From NCBI GenBank assembly GCA_963820415.1, contig CAWFZT010000005.1:271304-335303 (forward strand): DNA of 64,000 nt, written 5' to 3'. The position numbers and the translations under genes were made by a program. The notes under the pieces were generated by a model. The model was not told where the DNA came from and did no database searches. It saw only the letters and a list, made by a program, of their open reading frames with translations. The stretch comes from CAWFZT01 sp963820415 (lineage in GTDB: Bacteria; Chloroflexota; Anaerolineae; Anaerolineales; Anaerolineaceae). This document shows positions 45,860-54,682 of this stretch, piece after piece; the stretch's first letter is position 1, and every line of letters starts with the position of its first letter.

Positions 45860-46138
45860 GTGTTGGACTCGTGGGCCCACCTGGAGCAGGGACGCCAGGA
45901 AGTGATCCAAAGAGCAAAGGAAGCGCTGAGCGGGAGAGAAATCCTGATTAAAACAAAGGGACTGCTGCCTGTCGCTCGTCGCATGGTGCTAACGGTGAAT
46001 TTAAGGATTGCTGACCTGCTCATCAAAGACCTGGAAGATACGATCTTGTGGGAAGGTGAGATCGACAGCACGAGCTTCGCCGAGCAGGTCTCCCATGGAA
46101 CAGCTCTGTCCCCCGTTGGTAAGGTGCGAGTGTCGTGA
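45860..46138 (+). CDS. Hypothetical 92-aa protein, possibly a remnant
   Basis: Frame reads LDSWAHLEQGRQEVIQRAKE and LLPVARRMVLTVNLRIADLL with protein-like composition but no recognised domain. The frame is open upstream to ~45830 and the start has no ribosome site. Another protein-like frame precedes it, so this may be the end of a decayed gene. Confidence 0.3.
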   Translation: MLDSWAHLEQGRQEVIQRAKEALSGREILIKTKGLLPVARRMVLTVNLRIADLLIKDLEDTILWEGEIDSTSFAEQVSHGTALSPVGKVRVS

Positions 46139-46509
46139 GGATGTAAAGTGGATAAAACTCCCGTGAATAGCTGTCCAGGTACCATTATCAGGCAACAGTC
46201 TCTTTCACTTATCTTATATAGTTGCAATTCATCAAGGGGCTAGCCATCGCCCGGATGAGGTTATGTTTGTCTTCAAAAGAAAAAGAAGGTAGGGAATGAA
46301 TAAAGGAATAAGAAAATCGATAATTTGCTCCATAAATAGCATCCGAAAATAGCCATAAGAAGTTGAATGATTTGAAGCGGGTTGCAATAGGGCTGCAGTA
46401 GTTTTTTTCTCTCCTTTTGGCAGTACAATAAAATTGAAACTCAACTTGCAAATAATCACAAGAAGATGCTTGCCTGGTTTTCTGGCTCAGGCCCAGGAGA
46501 GAACCAGAA
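46139..46509. other. Intergenic region
   Basis: AT-rich leader before the glycosyltransferase gene. Minus-strand frames here have low-quality composition and overlap the glycosyltransferase start. Nothing else seen. Confidence 0.4.
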
Positions 46510-47751
46510 ATGAAAATTGCAGTATTGGCTTCATCGTACCCGCCTATGGTAAGTGGTGCAGCACTCTTTGCCGAAAAACTGGCTGTGGAAATGGCCAAAC
46601 GCAACCATGAAGTACTGGTGTTAGCGACCAGCGACCGTTCCTACCCCTATCGGGTGACTGGACCCCGTTTGATTGTAGAACGCTTCCGGTCGTACCCAAA
46701 TCCCCTGCGGGTTTTCCAACGCGTCGTCGTGTGGCCGCATTGTCTGATCATGGCACGCCTGGAGGAGTTTGCCCCCGATGTCATCCACATTCATGATCCT
46801 CTTCAATTCGGTCTCTCAAGTTTGTTTTATGGTCGTCGCCAGAGGGTTCCAGTGGTTTTTACCATCCACCAGCTCCCCTGGTTCGTCAGCGCGTACATGC
46901 CAAACTCTCTCTACTTGCATAAGACACTGGAGAACGTTTTGTGGCGGTATGCTTGCTGGTTCCTGAGACATTGTACCCAGGTTGCTGTACCCTCGCAAAC
47001 GATTGCTCAGGTGGTCCAAGCCCATACCTCCATTCTCCCCGAGGTCATCAGCTATGGGGTTGATTTGGACAATTTCCAGCCGTTTGCCTTGGACCCCGGC
47101 GAGGAGGATATTGTCCGCGCCCGGCTGGGTGTTCCCAATGGGTTTCCGATCATTCTCCATGTCGGCCGACTGGATCTGGACAAGCATGTAGAGCGGGTCG
47201 TACGGGCGGCAGCCCAGGCCATGAAGGTGGTTCAAGCGCAATTGTTGGTCGTGGGAGATGGAACACAAAAGAAAAAGCTTATCCAGCTTTGCCGCGCCCT
47301 GGATATTTTTGAGCGCAGCCATTTTCCGGGATTTATCTCCAATCAAGACGGACTGCCGCCTATCTACCGGGCGAGTGCGCTATTTGTAACAGCAAGCGAG
47401 ATCGAAACACAAGGGATCGTGTTGTTGGAGGCGGCCGCTTGCGGATTGCCCATCGTGGCTGTCCGGGCCACTTGCGTACATGAAATCGTGCATACCGGAG
47501 ATAATGGAATATTGGCCACCCCAGGAGATATAAACGAGCTTGCCGGCAGTATTACCTGGTTATTGCAACACCCGGCTCAGGCGCGAATAATGGGCCAAGT
47601 AGGCAGAAAGATTGTAGAAAGTCATCCGCTTGGGGCTGCGTTGAATGCATATGAAGTCCTGTATGAGAAGGCCGTGCAAAATGCTCAGTTTCCCGCTACT
47701 ACTGCTTCTACATCAGCAGCTGTGCCAAGTCACCTAAAGCAATCCGAATAG
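46510..47751 (+). CDS. GT4-family glycosyltransferase
   Basis: 413 aa. GT-B fold with KIAVLASSYPPMVSGAALFA and IHIHDPLQFGLSSLFYGR in the acceptor domain; LHVGRLDLDKHVERVVRAAA and the donor-site motif SEIETQGIVLLEAAACGLPI (E-x7-E) are near residues 295-315. Retaining enzymes of this family move a hexose or mannose from a nucleotide sugar to lipid or glycan. The short C-terminal S/T/A-rich tail is not part of the fold. Start behind CAGGAGAGA. It stands alone between the exporter operon and the nuclease cluster. Confidence 0.88.
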   Translation: MKIAVLASSYPPMVSGAALFAEKLAVEMAKRNHEVLVLATSDRSYPYRVTGPRLIVERFRSYPNPLRVFQRVVVWPHCLIMARLEEFAPDVIHIHDPLQFGLSSLFYGRRQRVPVVFTIHQLPWFVSAYMPNSLYLHKTLENVLWRYACWFLRHCTQVAVPSQTIAQVVQAHTSILPEVISYGVDLDNFQPFALDPGEEDIVRARLGVPNGFPIILHVGRLDLDKHVERVVRAAAQAMKVVQAQLLVVGDGTQKKKLIQLCRALDIFERSHFPGFISNQDGLPPIYRASALFVTASEIETQGIVLLEAAACGLPIVAVRATCVHEIVHTGDNGILATPGDINELAGSITWLLQHPAQARIMGQVGRKIVESHPLGAALNAYEVLYEKAVQNAQFPATTASTSAAVPSHLKQSE

Positions 47752-47830
47752 TTACTCCACATCTGCACCAGCGGTGAGGCAGGGAAATCGCCCATCATCA
47801 TTAATTATAGCCCCTCATCCACGATATTAA

Positions 47831-47857
47831 AAAGCGTCTTCTATTTGGAGAGCGCTT
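47831..47857 (-). terminator. Minus-strand terminator of nuclease operon
   Basis: On the minus strand AAGCGCTC...GACGCTT is followed by TTTTT. It lies ~265 bases after the 646-aa gene. A similar hairpin (54376-54403) ends the next minus-strand unit, with shared GAGAGCGCTT. Confidence 0.55.
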
Positions 47858-48120
47858 CTCATATTCTCTTTGTTTCAGGCTCGATCTGCCGGTCGGGATT
47901 TATCCTCTATGAGACCTCTACCTGTGCGTACAATTCGGTACACGGATGGGGGGAGAGGGTGAAAACTTGACATGATTGGTTTCGCATTCGCTCAACCCAT
48001 CATCCTATAACTATATCTAAAAAAGGTTATTCAATAGCGAAACCACTCTACAAGCTGTTTTGGAGTTGTGTGAAAAGTTGTCCGGTACAGCATTTTGTTG
48101 GGCAACAAATCGATAATCCT

Positions 48121-50061
48121 TCAGGTAGTATGCCGACTGGCGTTAAACGCTTTCAAGGCTGCATCCGCCCTTCCGCAAGAAACCCATAACTCAGGAACCG
48201 CATGACAAAGGCATTGTAGATGTGAATTGAGCACCACGCCATCATCGGTTTCCAAATCGCTAAACGCCATTTCTGTCAGCCAATCACCGGTAAAATCTCT
48301 CCAGTCATTCAGATTGGCACGGCTTGCAGCGGCAACGAGGCAAATCCTTATAGTCTCTTCGATAGACAACGCATACTGAGCATCGCGCCTGTAGCTACGT
48401 ACGAGAATTCGTAATTCGTCTGCGAGCGCATGACTTCTTGCGACGGCGGCAACTGTGGCTAATCCATTCAATATAGCTAGAAGCTGCGGCCTATCTTCTA
48501 TGTTTGCCAACCGATAGTTACCAAGCTTCAAAGCTCTTGCCGCTAATTCTGCCTGGTCCGCACCAACGCGGAAAATCAAAGCCGAATTCACAAGAGCAAT
48601 AAATGACGATGGCCCTACCTCTTCTGCGCCAAGTTGCGTCTTAATCGCCTCCGCGATATCGGTAGGCAGAATGTTCTGCGATTCCTCCACACCCTCTAAT
48701 GGTCCAGGTAAGTATGGATGATAGAAATCACTAAGAGAGTGAAGGCTCCCCGATTTGGTCTCGAGAACGAGGTTAGAAAGCTCACCCTCCTTGATATTCT
48801 GTTCTTGGTTCTTTGCCGCGATCATGATGCGGCCGAAGAAATCCGCCTTCATTTGCGAAGCCACTGCAAGATCAGGATTCCAGCGCGGCTCCAAACGCAT
48901 ATCAGCGAGCGATTGCATGTAGTACTGCTCAGCGCGATTGCTGAAAGCCCACTTGCTAAATGGATTAATATCAACAGATGCATTCACAAACTGGCGATGA
49001 ATCAATGCGGCCTGTGAAAGAGCCGCTAATCTTCTATAGAAAGGAGGTTCGGCTGAAAGTAGACGAGTCCTTGACAGTTCTCCATCCACAAAAATGAACA
49101 ATGACGAGAGAAGATTAAAACCGCTCGCTTGTCCGTCAACAACATCGTCGCGAATTTGTTTTACAAGACGAATTACAACTTGTTCTATCTCAGGTCTCGA
49201 AGGAAGAATGCGTAAGCCAACCTCAATAGCGCTCAACTGCGAGGTTCTATCTCCATGCTCGTCCAAGTAGTCGAAAGCGCGTAAAAGCTCTTCGCTGCCC
49301 AACTGATCGACATTGATTTCAGCCGTCATAGAAGAATGTGATGATAGTAAGAGACTTAGCAAAAAACCTTCATAATGTTGCCACTTAGACAGTTGATCAA
49401 AGAGCATTCTGCCGCTACTGGTGGCATAATCACGGATAGAAGCGCTCCCGTCATATGCGCCCACAAGTCTTTCAAAGTACCTGCGTGAAGGGGGAACCAG
49501 AGTGGATATGCTAATTTCTCCACCTCTAATTTCATCACGTAGGGATCGTGCCTTTCCGATCGGTGTATCACGAAACTCATTAAGAAACGCATCAACCTCA
49601 TCATCCTCGGGGGCGCGATCTCTAAGAATACTTCGCCATGCGTCCCGTGCACTGATGGGTAAATTTACATCAGAAGAAGCCTCATCGAAAGAATGCAGAC
49701 GCGTAATGCTATCCGGTGAAAGTGCAGCTAAGTCGGGCAGGATCAGACTCTGTTCGCCACGAGAGAGTGAAAGGCTCGGTAACTTTCCTTTCTCATTGAT
49801 GTTCCTTAGCTTCCACTTTTGGCCATTTCTGTCAGTCACTTCATACGCTGTTGCACTTGAAAGAATCTTCCGAACAGCTTCGAACAGATCAGAACGTTGA
49901 ATAAGAATATCAGAATCACCAAGGGAAAGAACAGGATCCAGCTTAAGACCATACTCTCCCCGAAAGGCTGACTCTTCAAGTAAAGTCTTGCGTATCAACG
50001 GTGGCGTAAAATCCAAAGCCGCCTTGGCTAATAAGGATCTGACATAAGGGCTATTCGTCAT
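48121..50061 (-). CDS. Helical protein of unknown function (646 aa), third gene of HNH/PIN operon
   Basis: No recognised domain. Mostly alpha-helical: SARDAWRSILRDRAPEDDEV, RSLRDEIRGGEISISTLVPP, LDEHGDRTSQLSAIEVGLRI, and a C-terminal solenoid-like part (LVRSYRRDAQYALSIEETIR). No membrane helix or signal. The start overlaps the upstream stop as ATGA, so it is translated together with the PIN-like protein and probably works with it. An N-terminal PYVRSLLAKAALDFTPPLIR segment is strongly basic/aromatic and could bind a partner. Role unknown; a scaffold or immunity-type regulator are possible. Confidence 0.75.
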   Translation of the reverse strand: MTNSPYVRSLLAKAALDFTPPLIRKTLLEESAFRGEYGLKLDPVLSLGDSDILIQRSDLFEAVRKILSSATAYEVTDRNGQKWKLRNINEKGKLPSLSLSRGEQSLILPDLAALSPDSITRLHSFDEASSDVNLPISARDAWRSILRDRAPEDDEVDAFLNEFRDTPIGKARSLRDEIRGGEISISTLVPPSRRYFERLVGAYDGSASIRDYATSSGRMLFDQLSKWQHYEGFLLSLLLSSHSSMTAEINVDQLGSEELLRAFDYLDEHGDRTSQLSAIEVGLRILPSRPEIEQVVIRLVKQIRDDVVDGQASGFNLLSSLFIFVDGELSRTRLLSAEPPFYRRLAALSQAALIHRQFVNASVDINPFSKWAFSNRAEQYYMQSLADMRLEPRWNPDLAVASQMKADFFGRIMIAAKNQEQNIKEGELSNLVLETKSGSLHSLSDFYHPYLPGPLEGVEESQNILPTDIAEAIKTQLGAEEVGPSSFIALVNSALIFRVGADQAELAARALKLGNYRLANIEDRPQLLAILNGLATVAAVARSHALADELRILVRSYRRDAQYALSIEETIRICLVAAASRANLNDWRDFTGDWLTEMAFSDLETDDGVVLNSHLQCLCHAVPELWVSCGRADAALKAFNASRHTT

Positions 50062-52991
50062 GCTATTCTCTTTTCAGTCAGATCCATATCGGCAAGTTCT
50101 GCGATCTTCCTTCTTTGCCAATCGACAATCCAGGAATAGAGGTCAGGGTATTGTTCTTGGATTGGAGTCAATACCCTGTCCTCAACCCAATTCCAGTATT
50201 CATCCTTGATTTCCAGTGGCGAGTCAAGCGGAGGTAAAAGCACCATCATGATATGACCACCTCGTCCAATGTTGACAATGTCGGCTCCATTCTCACTGCC
50301 TAATAGATGAGCCCAACCGCGGATATCAATTTGATTCAAGATCCAATCAGAGCGAACCCGAACGCACGAAAGATCACCGTCAGCTCTCCAAAGACCTTTC
50401 AATACTCGTATGAACACTTTGAAGAACATATCAAGCCAAGGTGCTTCTTTCGGAAGCTGAAGACAGGTACTCATTCGTACATGCAGAATGTTTTCCTTGA
50501 TAGCCTTCAGTTCAGCTGTCTCAAAAACCTTATCGTCCTTGACTGTAGAGGCGTTAAGATGACTTGCCAGTTCGTCGTCGCTTATGGGTACAAAGAAATA
50601 TCCGGCGCGACGAAGCAGAGTCCTTTTCTCTAATCGGTCTTCGGCCGTAATAGAACCAGAGGAGACGAGTGCATCTACAAGGTCTATGGTTGAGAATATC
50701 GGTGCTTGTGCGCCACTATCATCGATAGTGGCATGCTGATTGAGGAACCTGTCGTCCGCAATCATTGCGTCACAAATCTTTGCCAGAGCAAATATCTCAA
50801 CTGCTGGATGCCCGGATATACCTTGCCCTTCTAACTCATCAATACTACGACGCCTTCCGATCCTTATTTTTCCTGATTCTATTCGTGAACTGATGGCAGA
50901 TCGTATACGTTCTATAGCGTCATTGACGTTGCCAGAAATATTTGCATAAGAAATGAGTTCATTTGTTTCAGAAACCTTCTTGGGTGATGCAATTGGTCTG
51001 AATCCCGCTGTGTGGAGTTTATCCAATATCCCAACTTGAAGGAAATAAGTTATAGCCAGTTCATCCAAATACAAGATTGCCCCATCAAGAATCTCTGGCT
51101 GATGTGGCCAAGGCTTCTCTTGCAGTTGCAGATAGGTGCGCGCTTTCTTTTCTTCCTCGGCCGTGATTTGGCCATTTTGTCGCAACTTGTCCACAATGGA
51201 CTGGCAACTACTCAGAACCGCCGCATGCGGTGTCAAGTCAGCTTCCTCCTCCATAAGAGAAGTGAGTCGATGAACTGGTGATGGCTGAACAACGATACGC
51301 TGGGAATTATCATTATCCCTCACCTTTTCCGCCTCTGCTATAAACAGCGCCAGCTCGTTGCCAATTTGAGCGGATAGATCACTATCTGGTACTGTACTTG
51401 GTATAAATTTCTCGAGAGTGGCTGTCGCAAGCATATCACGTATCTGTCGAGCGTTCCTAATCCGACTTGGCTGATGAAATGCGGCCTTTTGTTTCTCCTC
51501 AAAAAGCCATTTAAGAGTTGAATGCGGCACATAGACCGAATCGAAAGCGTCAAATGCCTTATCGAGCAGATTCAAGAAGCTCAATGTGAGCAATGCTGTT
51601 GCGTCTATTCCAACTGTCTCATGAGTATTAAGCGGTGTTGGTTGTCTCATGCCACTAAATGCGGGAACAACGCCTCTCCGCCGGGGATCGTTCTCCAATA
51701 AGTTTGCGAAAGCAGGAAAAAGCATCAAATAGATAAGAGATTTATTGAGAGATTGAGCTGCAACAAACATCGGAATGTCGCCACGGCTCAACAGCTGCCA
51801 TGTTTCAGACTCTCGTCGATCCCAATCCGGTTTCCGGGCAATTACATCCTTCAGTGTCAACTTCTGAATTGGGCCACCGTCACCAGATAGCGCTGCTGCT
51901 GTGTCAAGCCACTTATAAACCTCCGCATCATCCTCCCAACCAGCCTTCGTAGCCAAAAAGTAGGCGTCCACTAATACACGGGCATCATGCTTACCCTTAT
52001 CTGCCGCTGCAATTATCAATTCTTTGGCATAAGGCGAGCCCAAATATAAGGCCAGTTGAGCTGCGCTTATTAAATCTTGAGCGCTTCTTTTATCTTTCTC
52101 CAAGCATTCATTAGCAACGATAACCAAAAGGGAATTCCAATCCCCTAGGGCGATTCCAAGATTTATCTGTAATATACGATAGTTCGGATTATCCCGTTCT
52201 TCAGTCAGTTTCGCTAATTCGGAGCAAGTCTCCAATAGTGCGCCTTCATGGTACAAAGCCCAGCAAAAAAGCATTTGCAGGTTCTTTGATTGTGCTAAGA
52301 GAACTGAGTTTGCTTTTAAAAAACACACAAGTCGTTCAGTCTTCTGTGTGTTGTTTAAAGCATTTACCAAGCGCACCGCGTCTTCTAAAAAGTGGGTTCT
52401 TTCGAACAGAATTTGGCCATACTCACAGAGGCCATCCCATTCGCCCCTGGCTTCGAGTTCGTCAACTAGAGTTGCCAGATCACCCAGAGAGCCAGTTGTC
52501 TTGAACTGTTCTTTTCGAGACTCAATTGGATTAGCTCCATCAGATTCAGCGATTATTCTTCGCAGGCGACTTTCCTCCTCTTTAGAAAGTCCTTCTTTCA
52601 TTAGAATTTCCAGACAATCATGTGCCCTGACAGGCAGCCCTGCTCTTGAAAGCAACTCGATTTCAAGAATCTGCAGGGACTTCTTATCAAAATACTTGGC
52701 AAGCTCGTCGCGATGCCGGACTAAGTAATTCGCAAAATCTTCCGGGGTTTTCTGTGTAAAGGCAAGAGCAAATCGGGCAATCGCTGTGTCTGGAGTAATT
52801 CCTCCGTGGACGGCAATTTGTTTTTCGATTTCCCGTTCAACCGCCTCCAGATCTACGGTGATTCCAAATTGAAGGCCAAGATGAACAAGGCGAAGACCTG
52901 ACTTGGGATCACGAAGCTTGGCCTCCAACCTTTGCTTCCCTTTGTCAGAACTCTTCGGGGTCTCTAAGTTCAAGCCAAAGTGCATATTCAT
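50058..52991 (-). CDS. Large alpha-solenoid protein with PIN-like nuclease core (977 aa)
   Basis: Residues 1-430 are a helical repeat region (VHLGLQFGITVDLEAVEREI, ECLEKDKRSAQDLISAAQLA, KELIIAAADKGKHDARVLVD). From ~455 to ~760 lies a PIN-like fold: GIDATALLTLSFLNLLDKAF with the first Asp near 462, YVPHSTLKWLFEEKQKAA with an acidic residue, and AKICDAMIADDRFLNQHA with Asp pairs near 745. PIN domains are Mg-dependent ribonucleases in toxins and RNA decay. A further helical C-terminus follows. Its start lies 47 bases inside the preceding gene and its end overlaps the next, so the genes are coupled. Family not identified. Confidence 0.75.
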   Translation of the reverse strand: MNMHFGLNLETPKSSDKGKQRLEAKLRDPKSGLRLVHLGLQFGITVDLEAVEREIEKQIAVHGGITPDTAIARFALAFTQKTPEDFANYLVRHRDELAKYFDKKSLQILEIELLSRAGLPVRAHDCLEILMKEGLSKEEESRLRRIIAESDGANPIESRKEQFKTTGSLGDLATLVDELEARGEWDGLCEYGQILFERTHFLEDAVRLVNALNNTQKTERLVCFLKANSVLLAQSKNLQMLFCWALYHEGALLETCSELAKLTEERDNPNYRILQINLGIALGDWNSLLVIVANECLEKDKRSAQDLISAAQLALYLGSPYAKELIIAAADKGKHDARVLVDAYFLATKAGWEDDAEVYKWLDTAAALSGDGGPIQKLTLKDVIARKPDWDRRESETWQLLSRGDIPMFVAAQSLNKSLIYLMLFPAFANLLENDPRRRGVVPAFSGMRQPTPLNTHETVGIDATALLTLSFLNLLDKAFDAFDSVYVPHSTLKWLFEEKQKAAFHQPSRIRNARQIRDMLATATLEKFIPSTVPDSDLSAQIGNELALFIAEAEKVRDNDNSQRIVVQPSPVHRLTSLMEEEADLTPHAAVLSSCQSIVDKLRQNGQITAEEEKKARTYLQLQEKPWPHQPEILDGAILYLDELAITYFLQVGILDKLHTAGFRPIASPKKVSETNELISYANISGNVNDAIERIRSAISSRIESGKIRIGRRRSIDELEGQGISGHPAVEIFALAKICDAMIADDRFLNQHATIDDSGAQAPIFSTIDLVDALVSSGSITAEDRLEKRTLLRRAGYFFVPISDDELASHLNASTVKDDKVFETAELKAIKENILHVRMSTCLQLPKEAPWLDMFFKVFIRVLKGLWRADGDLSCVRVRSDWILNQIDIRGWAHLLGSENGADIVNIGRGGHIMMVLLPPLDSPLEIKDEYWNWVEDRVLTPIQEQYPDLYSWIVDWQRRKIAELADMDLTEKRIA

Positions 52992-53796
52992 CGTCTATAG
53001 TTGCTGCACTAGGACAGTTTAGCTGCGTGTAAACCTGCACTGCATCGATAAAGTGGCGATGCGCTTCTCTACGGGCATCAATCGCAGCCGCATCTGAGGC
53101 CAGTGGAAAAATCGCTGCTCCAAATGGTATTTGGTTCAGCACAATTGGGCGAAGCTCATTTGGGACCGCGCTTAGGAGATGGGTTATTGCAATCATGTGG
53201 TTGAGGATTGGTGCTTTGTCCAGATCTTCATTGGTCAGTGCATTAAGGCATTCCCATGCCGCCTCCCAATGGGCAAGCTGAAGGTGATATGTCAATAGAG
53301 AATTCTTGCCTTCAGGGTCTAGGTCAGCCATGGTGATGCCGACAGTCTTCAGCCAGTCAACTGCTCCCTGGAAGCCATCATGATGCGCAACGACCATAAG
53401 AGCCGCTGACCAAGATATTGGCGCATTGATGCTAGCTAAAGTGCTAAGAGCAGCGCTCTTATCTCCCTTCTGCGAATAAATGAAGGCTTGTGCAATTTCG
53501 ATTTCGGGGCCAGTTCCTAAGTTTTTTGCAAGCTTTAAGTACACTTCTGCTTTGTCTAGCCCTTCAGTTCGTGACAGGATACGCACAATCCAAGCCAACG
53601 CCCGGCTCTTTATAGCACCAGTACCACCAGAGAGTTCACCATCGATAAGTTTCCTCGCGAGTGCCAGAGAGAACCGAGGGCTGTCAAACTCGACGAAGAA
53701 CCGGGATTTTCGGAGTATCTCGACCTCATCCTCAATTTTCTGATCAACAAGCTCTTTTGGAAAATGATGGGTGAGAAAATATATCCGGCTGGACAA
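52945..53796 (-). CDS. Alpha-solenoid protein, probably the frameshifted C-terminal part of the HNH gene
   Basis: The frame (283 aa from a TTG with no ribosome site) is helical-repeat: DKAEVYLKLAKNLGTGPEIE, IEIAQAFIYSQKGDKSAALS, YHLQLAHWEAAWECLNALTN. Its first credible residues, PKELVDQKIEDEVEILRKSR, directly continue the end of the HNH frame if one base of the T run at 53764-53761 is removed. I therefore read HNH plus solenoid as one ~403-aa protein split by a +1 shift. It shares the solenoid style with the 977-aa protein. The 3' end overlaps the 977-aa gene. Confidence 0.65.
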   Translation of the reverse strand: MSSRIYFLTHHFPKELVDQKIEDEVEILRKSRFFVEFDSPRFSLALARKLIDGELSGGTGAIKSRALAWIVRILSRTEGLDKAEVYLKLAKNLGTGPEIEIAQAFIYSQKGDKSAALSTLASINAPISWSAALMVVAHHDGFQGAVDWLKTVGITMADLDPEGKNSLLTYHLQLAHWEAAWECLNALTNEDLDKAPILNHMIAITHLLSAVPNELRPIVLNQIPFGAAIFPLASDAAAIDARREAHRHFIDAVQVYTQLNCPSAATIDDEYALWLELRDPEEF

Positions 53797-54157
53797 TTTC
53801 CGAGTCTACAAAGAGCCGATTATTAATCTTTGATTCATGCGACTGCTTCCACTTCTTGAGCATATCAGCTGGATAAGTTTCATATTGTCCGTCCACCACT
53901 GTATGATGATTCGGACAAAGCAAAATCAGGTTCTCGGGTGAATTTAGCTCTTTTTCAGTTAGGCCAGACTTTCCTCTTGGACCATCTTCACTAAATGCAT
54001 AAATGTGGCAAATCTGAGCGGCGACAAGAGCATCAGAATAACCAGTAGCAGGCTCGATAAGAGCGTTTTTACAGTCCGGGTATGTACATTGGTTTCCGCT
54101 CAATGCGAACAGGATTTTCAATGTTTTGGGTGAGTAGTGTCGTTTGAGTTTAGTCAC
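53744..54157 (-). CDS. HNH endonuclease domain protein
   Basis: 137 aa in this frame, start GTG at 54157. Zinc-finger type HNH: C24 and C29 (NQCTYPDCKN), C50-H51 (AAQICHIYAFSEDGPRG), N76, and C81-N83-H84-H85 (ENLILLCPNHHTVVDGQ). The YPADMLKKWKQSHE tail is usual in this subfamily. It would cut double-stranded DNA in a metal-dependent way. After residue 131 the frame loses sense and the solenoid frame takes over. First gene of the operon and preceded by the attC-core repeat at 54206. No obvious promoter. Confidence 0.85.
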   Translation of the reverse strand: MTKLKRHYSPKTLKILFALSGNQCTYPDCKNALIEPATGYSDALVAAQICHIYAFSEDGPRGKSGLTEKELNSPENLILLCPNHHTVVDGQYETYPADMLKKWKQSHESKINNRLFVDSEIVQPDIFSHPSFSKRAC

Positions 54158-54205
54158 ATTCGTCCCATCGCATGCAAATTCATTTCCAAGTCTGTGCTGC
54201 TAATT

Positions 54206-54229
54206 CGTTGCCCAACGGTTTGCGTCAGC
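54206..54229 (-). repeat. 24-bp repeat with attC core, copy 2
   Basis: On the minus strand it reads GCTGACGCAAACCGTTGGGC plus AACG, one mismatch to 14197-14220. It lies ~50 bases before the HNH start, where the 3' end of the preceding attC would sit in a cassette. A nested hairpin (GTGGTTC...CTGCTCCCGAGCAG...GACCAC) lies beside it at ~54249-54286. Confidence 0.4.
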
Positions 54230-54375
54230 GGTTACTGGGCGGGCGTGGTCTCTGCTCGGGAGCAGCATTTTTCTTGAACCACACCACTTTCAAAGGATTG
54301 ATCAGAGGGCATCCAATAAAATCCTCCCCTGATATTAACATTATACGGGCCAATCTTTCTCTTTACAATAAAAAA

Positions 54376-54403
54376 AAGCGCTGTCCATCTTTAGAGAGCG
54401 CTT
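54376..54403 (-). terminator. Minus-strand terminator
   Basis: AAGCGCT and AGCGCTT arms with a 14-base loop, followed on the minus strand by eight T. It lies ~280 bases after the 498-aa gene and separates it from the HNH operon. Confidence 0.75.
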
Positions 54404-54682
54404 ATCTCATCAGGATCACTTGATCAGTGCAATACCGGTCTAAATTTATACCCATAAATCGGACCTTGACCGCACTTAGTCGGTGAAGGTGGTAAATTAA
54501 TGCTCCGGTTCACAGGTGGGTACAGCGTCATATGCTGGAACTATTGGTTAGTAGTACCTACTGCTGTCTCGGTTGTCACCAGAAAACCTCTCACTATGAC
54601 ACGGTAAACCTCCGCATATCCGCTCACAATGCGATCAACACTTTCAGCCACTAGGATGAAAAGCTACAAGCCAAGAACCCAA
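54404..54682. other. Intergenic region
   Basis: No gene or clear structure recognised between the terminator and the stop of the 498-aa gene. Confidence 0.4.
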
